64,000 nucleotides of DNA from positions 11,320,001 through 11,384,000 of the forward strand of contig CM076142.1 of NCBI GenBank assembly GCA_038025085.1, written 5' to 3'. Positions 21,707 to 33,669 of this stretch are shown piece after piece. Position numbers and translations under genes: made by a program. The notes under the pieces are model-generated. The model had not been told where the DNA came from. It saw only the letters and a program-made list of their open reading frames with translations, and did no database searches. Numbering within the stretch: position 1 is the first letter of the stretch; each line of letters starts with the position of its first letter. The DNA comes from Tetragonia tetragonoides. Lineage: Eukaryota; Streptophyta; Magnoliopsida; Caryophyllales; Aizoaceae.

Positions 21707-22258
21707 TTACATCGACCTCGCTAAACGATCCCAATGTGCTCTTCGCGTAACATACATTTGCTCCCAACCAGCGACACTATCAGAACGAACGAGTTTCTTT
21801 GACCCAGGACTAAGACCACTCATCTGACGATATCCCTCAGGATACACAGCAAAGTCATGGTTGTGCGTACCCCTAGTCCCAGGCAATGTGACAATCATCC
21901 AACTACTGGATCCATACACTTGCCGAGCTCTCAACTGGAACGTACATTTACAAGCCTTTGTTTTCATATTCTTCCGAGCAGCAGTATCTAAGACTCTTAA
22001 TTCCCCTCTGTAGCGTTCACCTCGATTGCATCTTAACAATTTTACGCTTCCACTCTTCTTGTGTGACGAAATTATCAACTCAAACCCGATAGTAAGTGCA
22101 ATTTGTTTTGCCCAATTAATTGCATCTGTATCACTATCAAATAACTCATCAGTGACGAAATGCGTACTGTAATCAACACCATCACCACCGAACCGCTCCA
22201 AAGGAATCTAACGAAAACAACGAAAACAATGTTAGCTTAATCTTAAATTCAAACAATA

Positions 22259-22318
<60 letters not shown>

Positions 22319-22635
22319 TAATAATAAATTTTTTTTTTGTGTCTGTCGGTCGTCGATCTCGACTCACCAAGGGTGAGTCGTCTGCTACAGACGACCAACC
22401 CAAGGGTGAGTCGTCTATTGATCGCGACTCACCCAAGGGTGAGTCGCCTGTAGCGGACGACTCGCCCAAGGGCGAGTCGCGATCTACAGACGACTCCCCT
22501 TGGATGGGTCGCCTGTAGCAGACGACTCACCCAAGGGTGAGTCAAAAATCTCAGACGACCGTGCAAAAAATGCGCAAAAAAAATTAATTTTACCTCCGCC
22601 ACCGTCGACGGCACTTCTTCATCGCCGGCAGACAT
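21707..22635 (-). CDS. FAR1/MULE-type zinc-binding domain protein, no transposase domain
   Basis: Predicted exons are 22635-22594 (14 codons, MSAGDEEVPSTVAE, then GTAAAA) and 22207-21707 (after CGTTAG), phase 0, 180 residues. The second exon alone gives 164-166 residues. It shows LFDSDTDAINWAKQIALTIGFELII..KLLRCNRGERYRG, then KACKCTFQL and GTHNHDFAVYPEGYRQMSGLS. This is the Cys..Cys..His-x-His layout of the FAR1 / WRKY-GCM1 N-terminal domain found in FHY3/FAR1 and Mutator transposases. The domain binds DNA. The catalytic DDE and SWIM domains are absent. The gene runs towards the PMD gene, with about 220 bp between the stops. Confidence 0.75.
22255..22330. repeat. (TAA)n microsatellite in FAR1-like intron 1
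   Basis: Array of TAA/AAT units beside the right palindrome array, mirroring 19252-19530. Confidence 0.93.
22355..22562. repeat. 33-bp palindromic array, right copy, 6 units
   Basis: Units of the same palindrome. One reads GACTCGCCCAAGGGCGAGTC: both arms are changed at matching positions, so the palindrome is kept. Another is damaged (gactccccttggatgggtc). Confidence 0.9.
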
Positions 22636-22896
22636 CCGCGGGTTGCTTGAGTGAATGTTGATGAAGGTTGGGTATGAGAGTGGGTGGTAGAGTGGGAGAG
22701 AAGTGGTGTGAGAGTTAGAGAGGGAGAGAGGGAGAGGATGAGTGAAAAATTAAAAAAGGGCAAAATTGGAATTTTGGGGGGCGGTACCTAGTAATTTAGG
22801 GGCGGCATTTAGTAACACCCTTAATATATCTAGAAACAAACAAGTAATTGCTAAAATTTAATATTATGAAAATACATTTCAAAAGGAATCTCATGC

Positions 22897-23041
<145 letters not shown>

Positions 23042-23339
23042 TTTACAAATTTGACCTACAAAAAGAAAATGAGTAATTATATTGTGATTCTAACAGTAGT
23101 AGACATGATGACTTTCATAATGGGGATTTTTGAGAGTTTGAGAGTTATTTTTCGAAAGTTTCACCTCAAACATTTCAAATATTTATTAAGGAAGAATATA
23201 TTTTTTAAAACTTTTCACACAAAGTATTTACGCTAAAAAACAAAAAATACTATAAAAATTAAAAAACACTTCAAAAAAATTGGGAAAAATTATGAAACTT
23301 CACAATAATAATAAAGAGAGCTTATGGATATATTTGGTG

Positions 23340-24640
23340 GTACGGGGTGGTGTCAAGCCATGCTCGGTACCCTAAAATCGGGATTAGCCTCCGATGTCCC
23401 ATAAAACGTCCTTGCAATCCTACCAAGGAGCAGATTACCTACTTCCGGGGGCCTCTCATGTCCCTAGGGGTGTCCTGTGCCATGCGGTGCGAAAATATAA
23501 ACCTTCGTTCTAGGATCTCTTGCAAGCCCCAAAAACGTGGATAGCCTTCGATTTTCGGCTTTCCAGGGCCTGGGTGCCGTTTTTGTCCAAATCTCTCCTG
23601 GGGTTCGATCATGACCTAAGGGGACCCTCAGTGCCCCGTAAGAATCATCCGCATTCCCAAACACCGATATCACCAATGCTTTCGCAGTTCTCACCCTTAC
23701 ACTAGTGTCCCGTAAAAACACCGTTACAAGACTATAAGGGACCAAGTAACGGACCCCGGGGACCTCCCATGTCCACTAGCGATGTGGTGTGAAAATGTAC
23801 ACCTTCGTTCCGGGACCTACCGGAAGCCCCAAAAATGTAGATTACATAGCCTTCGTTTTTGGGTTCTCGAAGCCTGGGTGACATTTTTGCTCAAACTTCT
23901 CCGGGGTGTCTATCATGACCCTAGAGGACGCTCAGTGTCACTGGAGGGTCTCCGGATCCTCGAACGCAACTTTGGAATCACCCATGTTGTCGGTGTTTCG
24001 TCCCTTACATTGGTGTCCCGCAAAACCGCCCTTTTAAGCCTACCAAAGACCCGATAACCTATCCTCCGGGGCCTGCCATGTACCCTAGGGGTGTACCGTG
24101 CCATGTGGTACAAAAATATAAACTTTCGTTCCAGGACCTCCAGCGAGTCCGAAAAACGTGCATTATAGCCTTTGATTTTTTGCTTTTCGGGGCCAGGGTG
24201 CCATTTTTTCCCAAACCTCTCCTGAGGTTCTATCATGACCCTAGAGCACCCTAACTGCCCTATGATCATCCGCATCCCCGAACATCGATATCACCAATGT
24301 TTCGTTGTTCTGACCCTTACATTTGTTCTCGTAAAAATACCGTTACAAGCCTATTAGGGACCAAGTAACGGACCCCGGGGCTCTCCCATGTCCTATAGGG
24401 AGTGCCGTGTGATGTAGTATGAAAATATAAAACTTCGTTCCGGGGCCTCCCGTAAGCCCAAAAAACGTGGATTTTTAGCCTTTGATTTTTGGCTTCCCGA
24501 GGCCCTATGTCATTTTTGCCCACATTTCTCCAGGGGGTTATGATGACCCTAGAGTACCATCAGTATTCCGGTAGGGTCATACGGATATCCGAAATCCGAT
24601 TTCACCCATGGCATATTGGACGGGGGACAGGGGTGCTCAC
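23340..24640. repeat. Satellite of about 310 bp, four diverged tandem units
   Basis: The landmark 'gaaaatataaaccttcgttc' recurs near 23489, 23791, 24112 and 24420, giving spacings of about 300-320 bp. Other landmarks ('gaccctcagtgcc', 'cgataacctacctccggggcc', 'cacccttacactagtgtcccgtaaaa') recur at the same period. The units are GC-richer than their surroundings and clearly diverged. The open frames here are spurious. Confidence 0.85.
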
Positions 24641-24710
24641 TGGGCCCTGGGACATGGCCTACATATATCGTACATGGCCGCTTGTCGGGCGCTGGGACAT
24701 GGGACAAGCA

Positions 24711-24920
24711 TAAATGCATCCCTTCCAGAAGTGGGGTTTGTTGTGCGTATTAGCTCTATAATTATTATTGTTATCCGAGTATGTAACAAGTACCATCATA
24801 CAAACTATAACTGATTTAATGAGTCATTCGCAGTTTCACATTCGAAATTAGTTCATACTTACACAAGCATGGCTTAATATTTGAGACAAGCATATGACTA
24901 CTAGCATGATCAACCAAATA
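24711..24920 (-). pseudogene. Decayed 5' end of 18S rRNA gene
   Basis: On the minus strand the sequence from about 24920 follows the start of plant 18S rRNA (TGGTTGATCNTGCNAGTAGTC, then CATATGCTTGTCTCAAA, AACTGCGAATGACTCATT) to about nucleotide 210 (CTTCTGGAAGGGATGCATTT), then stops. Many C-to-T and G-to-A changes, such as GATAACCGTAGTAATTC to GATAACAATAATAATTA, show methylation decay. It is not a functional rRNA gene. Confidence 0.9.
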
Positions 24921-25330
24921 GCACCATCAATCAAAGCCAGACGCGTATGAACCTTTTCCGAGTGATAGCGAGGTCAACTCGCGCTTGAGCGTCGTTTTTG
25001 CTGAGCGAAGAACTCTAGATTGGACAGGTAAGACCTTTAAGACCTATACCCGCTCAGTGTTCCGCATCCCATAAAAAAGACAGAGCACGTAGCTCATACC
25101 ACAGTCGCACCGTAGGCTTGACGTGGGTGGACGACGTGCTCAGCTTGAGTGATCCACTCGGCAGCATTGGGAAGATGTCGGACGAAGATCTTATCTTTTC
25201 AAGGTCAAGATTATCATCCGTAGGCATTAAACACTAGAAATCATGCTTCGTCCAAGGCAATTCGCTACTGGAACAATCGATGAAAATGTCTGTGGGTGGG
25301 CGGTTGGCTGCACGAGCAGGAACACCGCCA
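24921..25330 (-). other. Probable rDNA external transcribed spacer fragment
   Basis: This lies directly upstream of the 18S fragment in the same sense and is GC-richer than the DNA beyond it. Position and composition suggest 5' ETS carried along with the 18S piece. I cannot confirm by similarity. Confidence 0.45.
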
Positions 25331-26044
25331 ACTCAAACATAATATACTTAAACATAATATATGCCTTGCGATAAAACAAAACAAATACAAAAAAAAAAAA
25401 AAGGAGTTGCGGAAATAAAACAGCTACAACTGAACATTACATTATACCAGACCTACTAAGATTATTTAATGCAGCACTAATAAAACAAGCTGGGAGATCT
25501 TCAGATCCTCTTATAAAATGACAAGATATGCAAAAGTGCAAAACCCATCTGTTTATCATTACTGAGTAATTGTATAGTAAAAGTCATCCAGGTAGATAGT
25601 CAGAAATCTCAGAATAAAGACACAATTTTGCAACAATTTGCAGCAAAACAAAAGCATAATTATGGGATTAGCAACGTTGTGTTAGCACAAACCTCTAGCT
25701 GAACTTTAGCCCAGAAAAATAAACATGCCGGGAGATTTCCAGATATACTAATAAAGACAGAGATTATAAGAAAAGCAGATCTCAATGTTGTGTTCAATCT
25801 GTCTTTTCACGCCTTCATATAGGAGGAAACTGAAGATTATATTATATAGAAGACAGAATGTAGTCAGAATAAATACACATTTTGCAACAATTTGCAGCAA
25901 AACAAAACCAGAAAATGGGGGAAGGATTAGCAATGTTGAGTTACCGACCACTGATACACAAAATAATACTTGAAATAATAATAATAATTGATCAGAAGTG
26001 ATAAAAGACTGGGCAAAAAGAAAGGGTTTCATGTTTCATCATTG

Positions 26045-29000
26045 CTATCTGCCAGTCCATTCAACCACAGACTCCTCTACAAGTTCTTCAAGTAGCTTCC
26101 TCTCTATTTCCTTGCCTATATTATCAATTTCTAATCTCATTTGCTCCACCCACCCTTTACCTACCACTTCCTTCCTCACTACCCTCTCCACCAGGCTGTG
26201 GCTGTCCCCGCCATCTACCGAAAGAAACTTCACCTGGCCCGAAAACCATTCCTTCATCCAGGCCCACACCTTATCCGCCAATACTGTCGAACCACTGTCG
26301 AAGAACCAGTTCTTGGTCGCGACACATCCCCCGGCCCATTGACTTGCAGCGGTTCCTATGCCTGTGATGTCCACAAGTGCGGCATTAACGCAGTCAAATA
26401 CGAGCTTCCTGCTCGATCTTAGCTGCCTCCGCTTAGCCTCATGAAGTGGCTCCTTAGCTGTCAGATCGATATATTTATCCCTCAGCAAGGGATCCAATGG
26501 GCTCCCGGGAGAGTGCCATCTGGCCAAATTTTTACCCAATTGTCCCTCGTCATCGAGACCTGCCATTGATAGTAGGGATTGAACTAAGAAAAGCCATTCA
26601 CCTTCATCATCCTGAGCTCCTGGAGATACGAATGGGGAGTTCAATGAATAATTAGTGGCGGTTTCTGAGCAGCATTCGTCCCATGACAAGGTTCTTGCTA
26701 TTGATCCTATTGGTGGTGACTTATCAATCAAGTTCGACTTGCTTAGGCAAACAGGCACTTGCTTCCCTGCTTTTGGGGAAAATGAGGTGAAATTAGACAA
26801 ACACTGTAGTACGGAACACAAAAAGAGTAGGTACAGAACTACAGATGGTAGATATTAAATACCATAAGGGTTTGCCTCCACGCTGCGAGAGCAGCCCAGT
26901 GTGGCACTGTCTTCCTCTTCGAATGTCGGCTCCAGCACAAAAATTGGACTGGGCTGGTCCGGGTTTTCCCCCTGGATACCAGATGCACCACCTTGTCGGG
27001 ACACATATAATCCTCCCTGCAATGCCAGGATGCTTCTTTTTAACAATGCACTTCAGGACTTGCAAGAATTATTAATATATACTACAAAGACTGCCAAAAA
27101 TTGAAAATGCACTCCTAGGAGAAATCAATGGACTCCAGCAGTTTTCTCAGTCAAATTTTTTACTTTGGTATCAAGTGCCCAAATGATTTCAAAAATAAGA
27201 GTACAAAATTACAAGTTGGGCCCGAACAAAAAATGGAAAGATAATTGATGGAAGCACTAGTGACACCCAAACAAAAGAATAGCACAACATACGTGAACTA
27301 GTCAGAATTACCTGCTGAGAACATATGCCTTGTCCAAGTCTGCTGTCACTCAGATCCCCCATGACATTTCCATGTGGTCGTGAAGTAGGAGGCAAAACCA
27401 CTTCAGAATGGTCACTGCTTGTCTTTCCATTAGGTACCAAAGAACCTGGAGTTTCAGCAGTTTCAGATTGAGATGCATCATTGAACTGCAATTTGCTGGA
27501 TCTCTCTTTCCTAGTTTTTTTATTCCTTGAGAAAAACAAACTCGTAACCTTCCCAGTGAACGAGCTCTTTGAGGCTTTTGTCTTCATCATCTCCTTTGAA
27601 CCATCCCCCTCGCAAAGAACTGGATCTGAAAATGTGACATTCAGCCTTTCTCCGTAAGCTGTCGATGAAACAGGAACAGACTTTGATCTCAAAAGACTCC
27701 TAGGAGAATTATCTCCAGTTTCTTCGGCACCTATATTGCTAGTTAGGCAAGAAGTTGATCCCCTAGGAGCTTGATTGTTACTGTTATCCTCTTCTTCACA
27801 TATTTCAGGCTTCTTAATCTCAGAAAGTGCAAGCATTTCACCAAGCGTACTTGAGCTTCTCCGAAAGTGCCTTTGTTCTTGAATACCTCCATTTGATGTC
27901 ATCATGGCCCATCTCTCAGAAAGTCGTTTCTTTGCTTCTCTGCAAACTGATGACTCTGGGGAATAGGATGCACGACTCAAAGATGACAAAGAATATGGAC
28001 TACCAAATCTATTGACATAATCCCAAGAATGCCTTGAAGTAGGAGACATGACTTCAGAATCACTAAGATTTCCAGTTGCAAATTCATTTTCAGATTTGTC
28101 AAAAGAACTTTCATCTCCTGTGTACCCATTGGAGAACACTGAAGAAAGCAAGGTCTCATCTCTCCGATGACCAGCAAGGTTTTCACGCATCTGCTGTGTG
28201 ATTTCCTTTGCCACTTCCCTTGCTTCTCGGGCCTCCTCATCTTCTGGTTCTTCAAACAAATTTTCACACTGTAAAATGCATGGGGAGGAGGGGGTTGAAG
28301 CAACGACTGCTTTAACATCATTAACTCTCACAGGGCTAGGTTTCAAGACCACTATCCTGGTGGGTTGAGTAGGGCTATCATTAGCTTTCCAAGTAGACAT
28401 TGTAGGAGAAAATCCCTGATGGTTATCCCACAAACTAACTTGGTTCACCTGAACTTGCTTCTTTATCTGCTTTTCATTTCTCCTAGCTGGTGTAGCAAAT
28501 TTGTCATCAACCACCATTTTGGAAGGTCTAAGAACAGTGATCCGCTTCGTCTCTGGGGGTAGAGGAATAGACTGCCCGCCATAAAGATGCTGCGAGAACA
28601 AGGAGTTTGGTTCTTGAAGAACTTTGAGAAATAACTCACCATTGGTACTCAGGACATCTAAAGCATCTTGGAACTCTTTCGTCTGCCGTAGCTTCTCATC
28701 TGTGGCAAGCCGTTTAGCTTCAATAAATTTTTGACGTATCAGAGCCAGCTTTTTCTCGTGAACATTGTCATTACACCTTCCCTTCTGAGGTGATTTATCT
28801 CTTATGCAGTTTGTCTGTTGAGATTGCTGCCATATTTCATATATATCTTTATACTCACCTTGCTCTTGAAGCGGACGAACCTCACAATCAATTTGATTGT
28901 TAAAAAAGTCATGTTCTCCCTGCCAATATTCAATTGGTTTCTCTGAATGACTATTTCGTGAATAACATTGAGAGTGACTCCTCTGGGAAGCTAAACACGG

Positions 29001-30255
29001 CTGCTGTTGAGGAAGAGCATCAAGGCCCATCAACCTGGCCACTACATTAGGAGAGTTATGTCTTGATTCCAAGTCACTTGACATTTCTTGAGCCATTAGC
29101 AATTTCAAAGGAGTTCCATTGGGTTTTTTGTTTGACGAAGATCTCCTTAATTCCGAAATCATCTGCAAAACAACAAACAGAAGTTAAGATAAAAAACTGC
29201 TTGTCTAACTGGAAAAAAAAAACCTCCGAGTTAATCTGAAGTATTGAAGCGAAGAAAACTATGATTAACAACCATCAGAAGATTTTAAGATACCATTTTA
29301 TATTCCGTCTCTTCTACAGCTATACTGGACATTCTAGAGACATCTGATCGACTTCTTGATAGAGAAGAGCCTGCAAATTGATCAGATTGTCAATATGAGC
29401 TACCCTCAATATTTAGATATTAACAAATCCTCCACATGCAAGGAGGAATAAACCTTGACAAAACTAGAATTACACAAAGGTATCATAACAATTATTTTTA
29501 AACGAGAATTTCAATACCACTAGATTTTTCCCTCCTGGAAAACAGCTATGAAACACAAATATACTGCAAGAATACGGCCAACTAAATTGGGGCCAAAAAC
29601 CGGAGGGTATAACACACTTCAGGAGACAATACATGAAATATCTCAACTCAAAACATTTAGGGAATGCCCAAAAGGCTGAAACCAAAACAAAATTGCTGCT
29701 ATAAGTACTTCAGAGTCATATCTACCTAAACAAGACTTTACGACACCTAATGAGCCATGATTAGCTTAACAGATTCTAGTATGCTACCATCAAAGTTAGG
29801 GGCCACAGCCGACAATTATGGTGCAAATTTACTGACTTTAGCAAAAAATGACCTGATATTTTCAAACATTACTATGCTACCCTTCCATCCATGGAATAAC
29901 AACTTCAGGCAACATGAGAGCTAAACTCCTTACAACAATAAAACCACTAATAAGAACTTCAGCCTAGGAGGTACAACTAAACTCTATCTGCTATGTGAGC
30001 AATTTCAATTAGACACAAGTTTCACATTCTTCACGCCACCTTTAGCGGGGCTAAGCTACATACAAATTGGCTGTTCAAGGAGCAAAAATGACAACTTTGA
30101 ACAAGGGAATCATCATCATTATAAGGCTTATCAGTGAAGAGCCGGTTTCCAGATGTAGTGGAAGTTAAGTCGAAGAGGTTAACCATTCTTCCCAAACATC
30201 CTGGGACGGGCTTGTCACAACGACGAGGTTTACCATTCAGATGAACGGCATTCAT
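26045..30255 (-). CDS. TRM/LONGIFOLIA-type protein (VARLMGL motif, DUF4378)
   Basis: Five coding exons: 30255-30096, 29370-29294, 29162-27312, 27016-26863 and 26766-26045, with matching phases (1, 0, 0, 1), giving 987 residues. The N-terminus has KPVPGCLGRMVNLFDL. Residues near 120 have NVVARLMGLDAL (the M2 motif of TON1-recruiting-motif proteins). The centre is Ser-rich and disordered (SRASYSPESSVCREAKKRLSERW). ENPDQPSPI..LEP lies in exon 4, SNLIDKSPPIGSIARTLSW in exon 5, and the C-terminus is the DUF4378 domain (KLVFDCVNAALVDI..WMKEWFSGQ..VERVVRKEV). Family members bind microtubules and recruit TON1/PP2A to set division plane and cell elongation. It looks closest to Arabidopsis At4g28760/At2g20240, from memory. 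The exon 1 donor (AAA|GTTGTC) is weak and least certain. Confidence 0.88.
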
Positions 30256-32100
30256 TTGAGCACCTGCCACAACAGGATTCCGAACATTAATCCGATAACA
30301 TTCTCTTCATCATGCCTCAAACAAATATATTTGTCCCATAAGACAACAACAGCAACAACCAAGGGGTAAGGTGACATCATGCTTTTTGAGGAATAAGACC
30401 AAATTAGTGCACTAAATGCATTGACTTCACAGTTCAGAGACAAAACCGTGAAATTTATTCCGAAAAGCACCCAGTTGTAAGTTATTCAAGAGATCAAACT
30501 GAGGAACATATGATAATCACACCACAGTTAAATTAAAATAACATTAGCAACTAATCTAAATGCTGCAAACAAATAATGTAAGATGAACCTTTGCCTTGAT
30601 AACTGCGAGCACATAAGAACCCAGGATACATTGAAAGGACAAATAGTAGTTTCAAAGGAAATGAAAGGAAAAATGAAAGAACTAGAAGTCATTTATCAAA
30701 CCCAAGAGGCGACCATAGATAAAGACCAATGCAAGGACTAAACTTTTCTCAGTACAATAAACTCCATCTAAAGATCCACAACAAGGACCTTTCAGTTTCA
30801 ATATTCAAAAATCTCCCAACAAGAGCAGGGAGACATGCAGGAACGAAAGCAGAGAAGAGCAGAAAAGGGGTTTTGCAGAGTAATCAGAAGCTACAGAACC
30901 CAACCTAAGAATAAAAACTGTCAAAGGAAAGAGATATAAGAGTGCAAAGAGAACATTCGTTCCTCATCTTGCAAGGATAAAACATCCATCAAAAAAATTC
31001 TAAGAAAGGAATAATAGTGACTAGTCCACTGATTGTGGCAGTGATTAGAGCACATAGCTACATAGGACATACCCATTTGAAGTTTCACATCAAAACTAAC
31101 AACTCCCATTGAAAGCGTAAATCTCAAGGAAATCAATCACCAAAAATACAACATATAACCCCTAAAAACATATAAGCTCATTTCATTCTTCAACCCACTT
31201 TCCAAACCCACCCAACAACTACAAACCACCAGACCCAGAATAGTGAAATTGCCTAATTAAATATGAAATTCATGCATATAAATAATCCTAATACTGATAA
31301 CACCGACAATCAGCAAAAGTCACCCAAATGAAAAATCATGGCCTATCAGTACACCTAAGTTGAAGTGAACAACAAGGACTAATTTACACTGATTTGGGGA
31401 AATGAATGAATTAAAAAAGCACATACCCAGAAGAAATTCCACATCAAAACCAACAGAAATCACAGTGTTAAGCGTAAATCTCAAGGAAACCAATCTTAAA
31501 CAAGAAAAAACCCAGTAATCACCTCATCATTCCACCTACATTCCAACCCCAACCACCTCAAATAATTAGCTTGGTCTTTTTTCCAGGACCATCCTAAAAT
31601 TACTAAAGGATCATGCTTTTTCACAACCCATTTCATAAAATAAAAAATAAAAAACACCCATAATCAAAATCCCAACAAAAAGGGTACAATGATTGAGAAT
31701 CAAAAGGGAAGAACTTTAAAATTAAATAAAATTAATTAAAAAAGGAAATATAAGGAAATAATCACCAAGTTGAAGAAAAAAGCTGAATTCAGTAACTACA
31801 GTACAAAAAAGCAAAAAAAGGGAAATTAGATTCTCAAGTACCTACCTCTGGAAAAGGGATAGAAGATCGGATATACAGGACCAAAAAGCTGGAGTAAAAA
31901 AAAAAGAAAATAAAAAATGGAAATGAAATCAAAAATGGAAAAATGCCCAGAAAAATACTTGCTTCAAAGTGAAATGGGTGGTGAGTAAAAACGAAGCTGG
32001 TGACATATTCCGGTGGTGGGTGAGAGAGAGAGAGAGAGAGAGAGGAAATAAGGCGGAAATAGCGGTGGTGGAAAGTGATGAAAACGGGTATATTATTTTT
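30256..32100 (-). other. 5' UTR of the TRM gene with a 1.6-kb leader intron
   Basis: A strong donor CAGAG|GTAGGT ends a leader exon at 31846, and an acceptor GTGGCAG lies at 30264-30266, eight bases before the ATG. The leader exon contains a (CT)n tract on the minus strand (32017-32044), common in plant 5' UTRs. Introns in the leader often raise expression. No other gene is seen in this stretch. Confidence 0.65.
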
Positions 32101-32998
32101 GTTGGGACTCTCTCTCTCTCTTATCTCTATTCTTTTATATTTTTCTGTGTTTAATGTTTTCTCTCTCCTATGTTTATGTTTGTATGGGGAAAGAGAAGGA
32201 GCAGTAGGTGGTTTTTTGTCTCTCTTTCTCTCTCTTCAGAGAGGAGTGTTCGGACTTGAGAAGTGTTTGGTTAATGGGAATTTAATTTATGGGTTTGGAT
32301 TACGGAAAGTAGAAGAAAAGGAAAGAAGTGAAGTGAGGCAAAGGAAACAGCCAAACAGAGAAAAGGAAAAAAACGAAAAAGGGGGCTTTTTTTAGTGCTT
32401 GACTGAGTACTACTATTAATTAACATTTTCCTTATTAATAAGATTAAATATTCATTACAGTCTTAAACTTCTGAGTTTAACATATGCTTAAACGAAGAGA
32501 GAAACAAAATATGGAAATATTGAATTAAGACTAAATACTCTACAGTCCAAAACTTCTGTCTTTAACATATGTTCAAACGAACAGAGAGACAAATTTATGT
32601 CAAAAAGAATTTTTTTTTGTTTGTTTTTTTGTAAAATTAAAGAATAAGATAAATATTTTGTTTTCTTTCCAATTTTCAAAGTATTATGTGGCTGGTGTTA
32701 TCTTTTTATTTATTGTTTTAATATTTGGAATAAAAAAGGATTACGAATTGAGGTTAATAAGAATCGAATTCACATCTGGTGAATAATAGAAACGATACCA
32801 CCACTTTATCTTAGTGACTTATTAGGTGTCAAGTATCATACCATTTGTTAACATAATAAGCATGTTCTTGCACCAAAAAAAAACATAATAACCACGTTCA
32901 ATAAGTTCTTGACGAATATCTAGCATATATACCGAATGCTGAGTAAGACTAAAGTGTTAAGCATGTAAGTTTAAAGTTAAAATTTTCCCCTTATAAAA
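32101..32998. other. Promoter region of TRM gene and AT-rich intergenic DNA
   Basis: CT-rich stretches at 32106-32245 continue the leader composition. A short tandem duplication is seen: 'aaacttctg..tttaacatatg..aaacgaa.agagag' at 32465-32502 recurs at 32548-32590. No supported gene. Confidence 0.5.
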
Positions 32999-33235
32999 TG
33001 TCAATTGGAAAGTCCCATATTGGTGAATAAAGAAAGTATTGAGGTGCTTAAAAGTAGAGAAATTATCTCACTTATTGTCAATTGGTTTTGAGTTTGAACC
33101 TTACCAATTGGCCCAATTGTTAAGCATTATGATGGTATCAGAGCATACTTTATACTTTGATTTGTCTACGCTTCAGCCTTCAGCCCAATACAGATTTAAG
33201 CGGAAAGTCCCACATTATAATGAATAAAGAGAACA
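32999..33235 (+). mobile_element. Probable TRIM element remnant
   Basis: A primer-binding site TGGTATCAGAGC lies at 33133-33144. Before it is a short LTR-like segment starting TGTCAATTGGAAAGTCCC (about 32999-33126). After about 50 bp the LTR start recurs (GGAAAGTCCCACATT..ATGAATAAAGAGAA at 33200). The tiny internal region and absence of coding sequence fit a terminal-repeat retrotransposon in miniature, truncated in its 3' LTR. Confidence 0.55.
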
Positions 33236-33669
33236 TAAATTATAACTAGAGCATCATCATTTATGAATTATTATTTTTTTTGCAAACCTTGTGTTTGACC
33301 TTGTCTAATAATTAAAACACACCGTTACTCATTCAAGAATTGCAACTTTACAAGGCAAACAATTGTCTTTGGGGTGCTTCGGTCAAATTTGTGGTAAGTT
33401 TTCCTAATTAACGAAGTAAATTAATTAACCTTGAAACAAAAACATGTGCTAGTCGTGACTTGCAAGTTGCAAAATAAACGCAATAGCAAGTAAATAATTC
33501 CAACAAATAAAGCTTGTGTTTGAGCAAATCATTCTTTCTCCTCTACTTTACTTTAAGAAAGATTGCATGTCTAATGCTATTTATATAGAATATTTGATTC
33601 TATGGTAAGCTTCAAATTAAAGCACATATTCGTTGTAAGAGCTTTGTCATGATTATTGTTTAACCTACC

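Larger units (their letters stand above)
18582..22820. mobile_element. 4.2-kb TIR transposon carrying PMD and FAR1-like genes and hairpin arrays
   Basis: The left end GTGAATTGCTAAATACCGCC and right end (complement) GGGTGTTACTAAATGCCGCC are flanked by a perfect 8-bp repeat TTAATATA (18574-18581 and 22821-22828). The subterminal regions share Pu/Py-rich 'cactcactctcactcat' sequence and GC-rich 'ctaccgccccc'. Two convergent genes occupy the interior. Each has a tiny first exon near its own terminus, and a first intron holding a 33-bp palindrome array and an ATT microsatellite. The FAR1-type domain suggests a Mutator relationship, but no DDE transposase is present. 7738-8550 is a short derivative. 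Confidence 0.85.

Noticed and set aside
23347..24523. Open frames in the 23-24.5 kb region
   Set aside because: They fall in satellite repeats. Frames are not kept from unit to unit.
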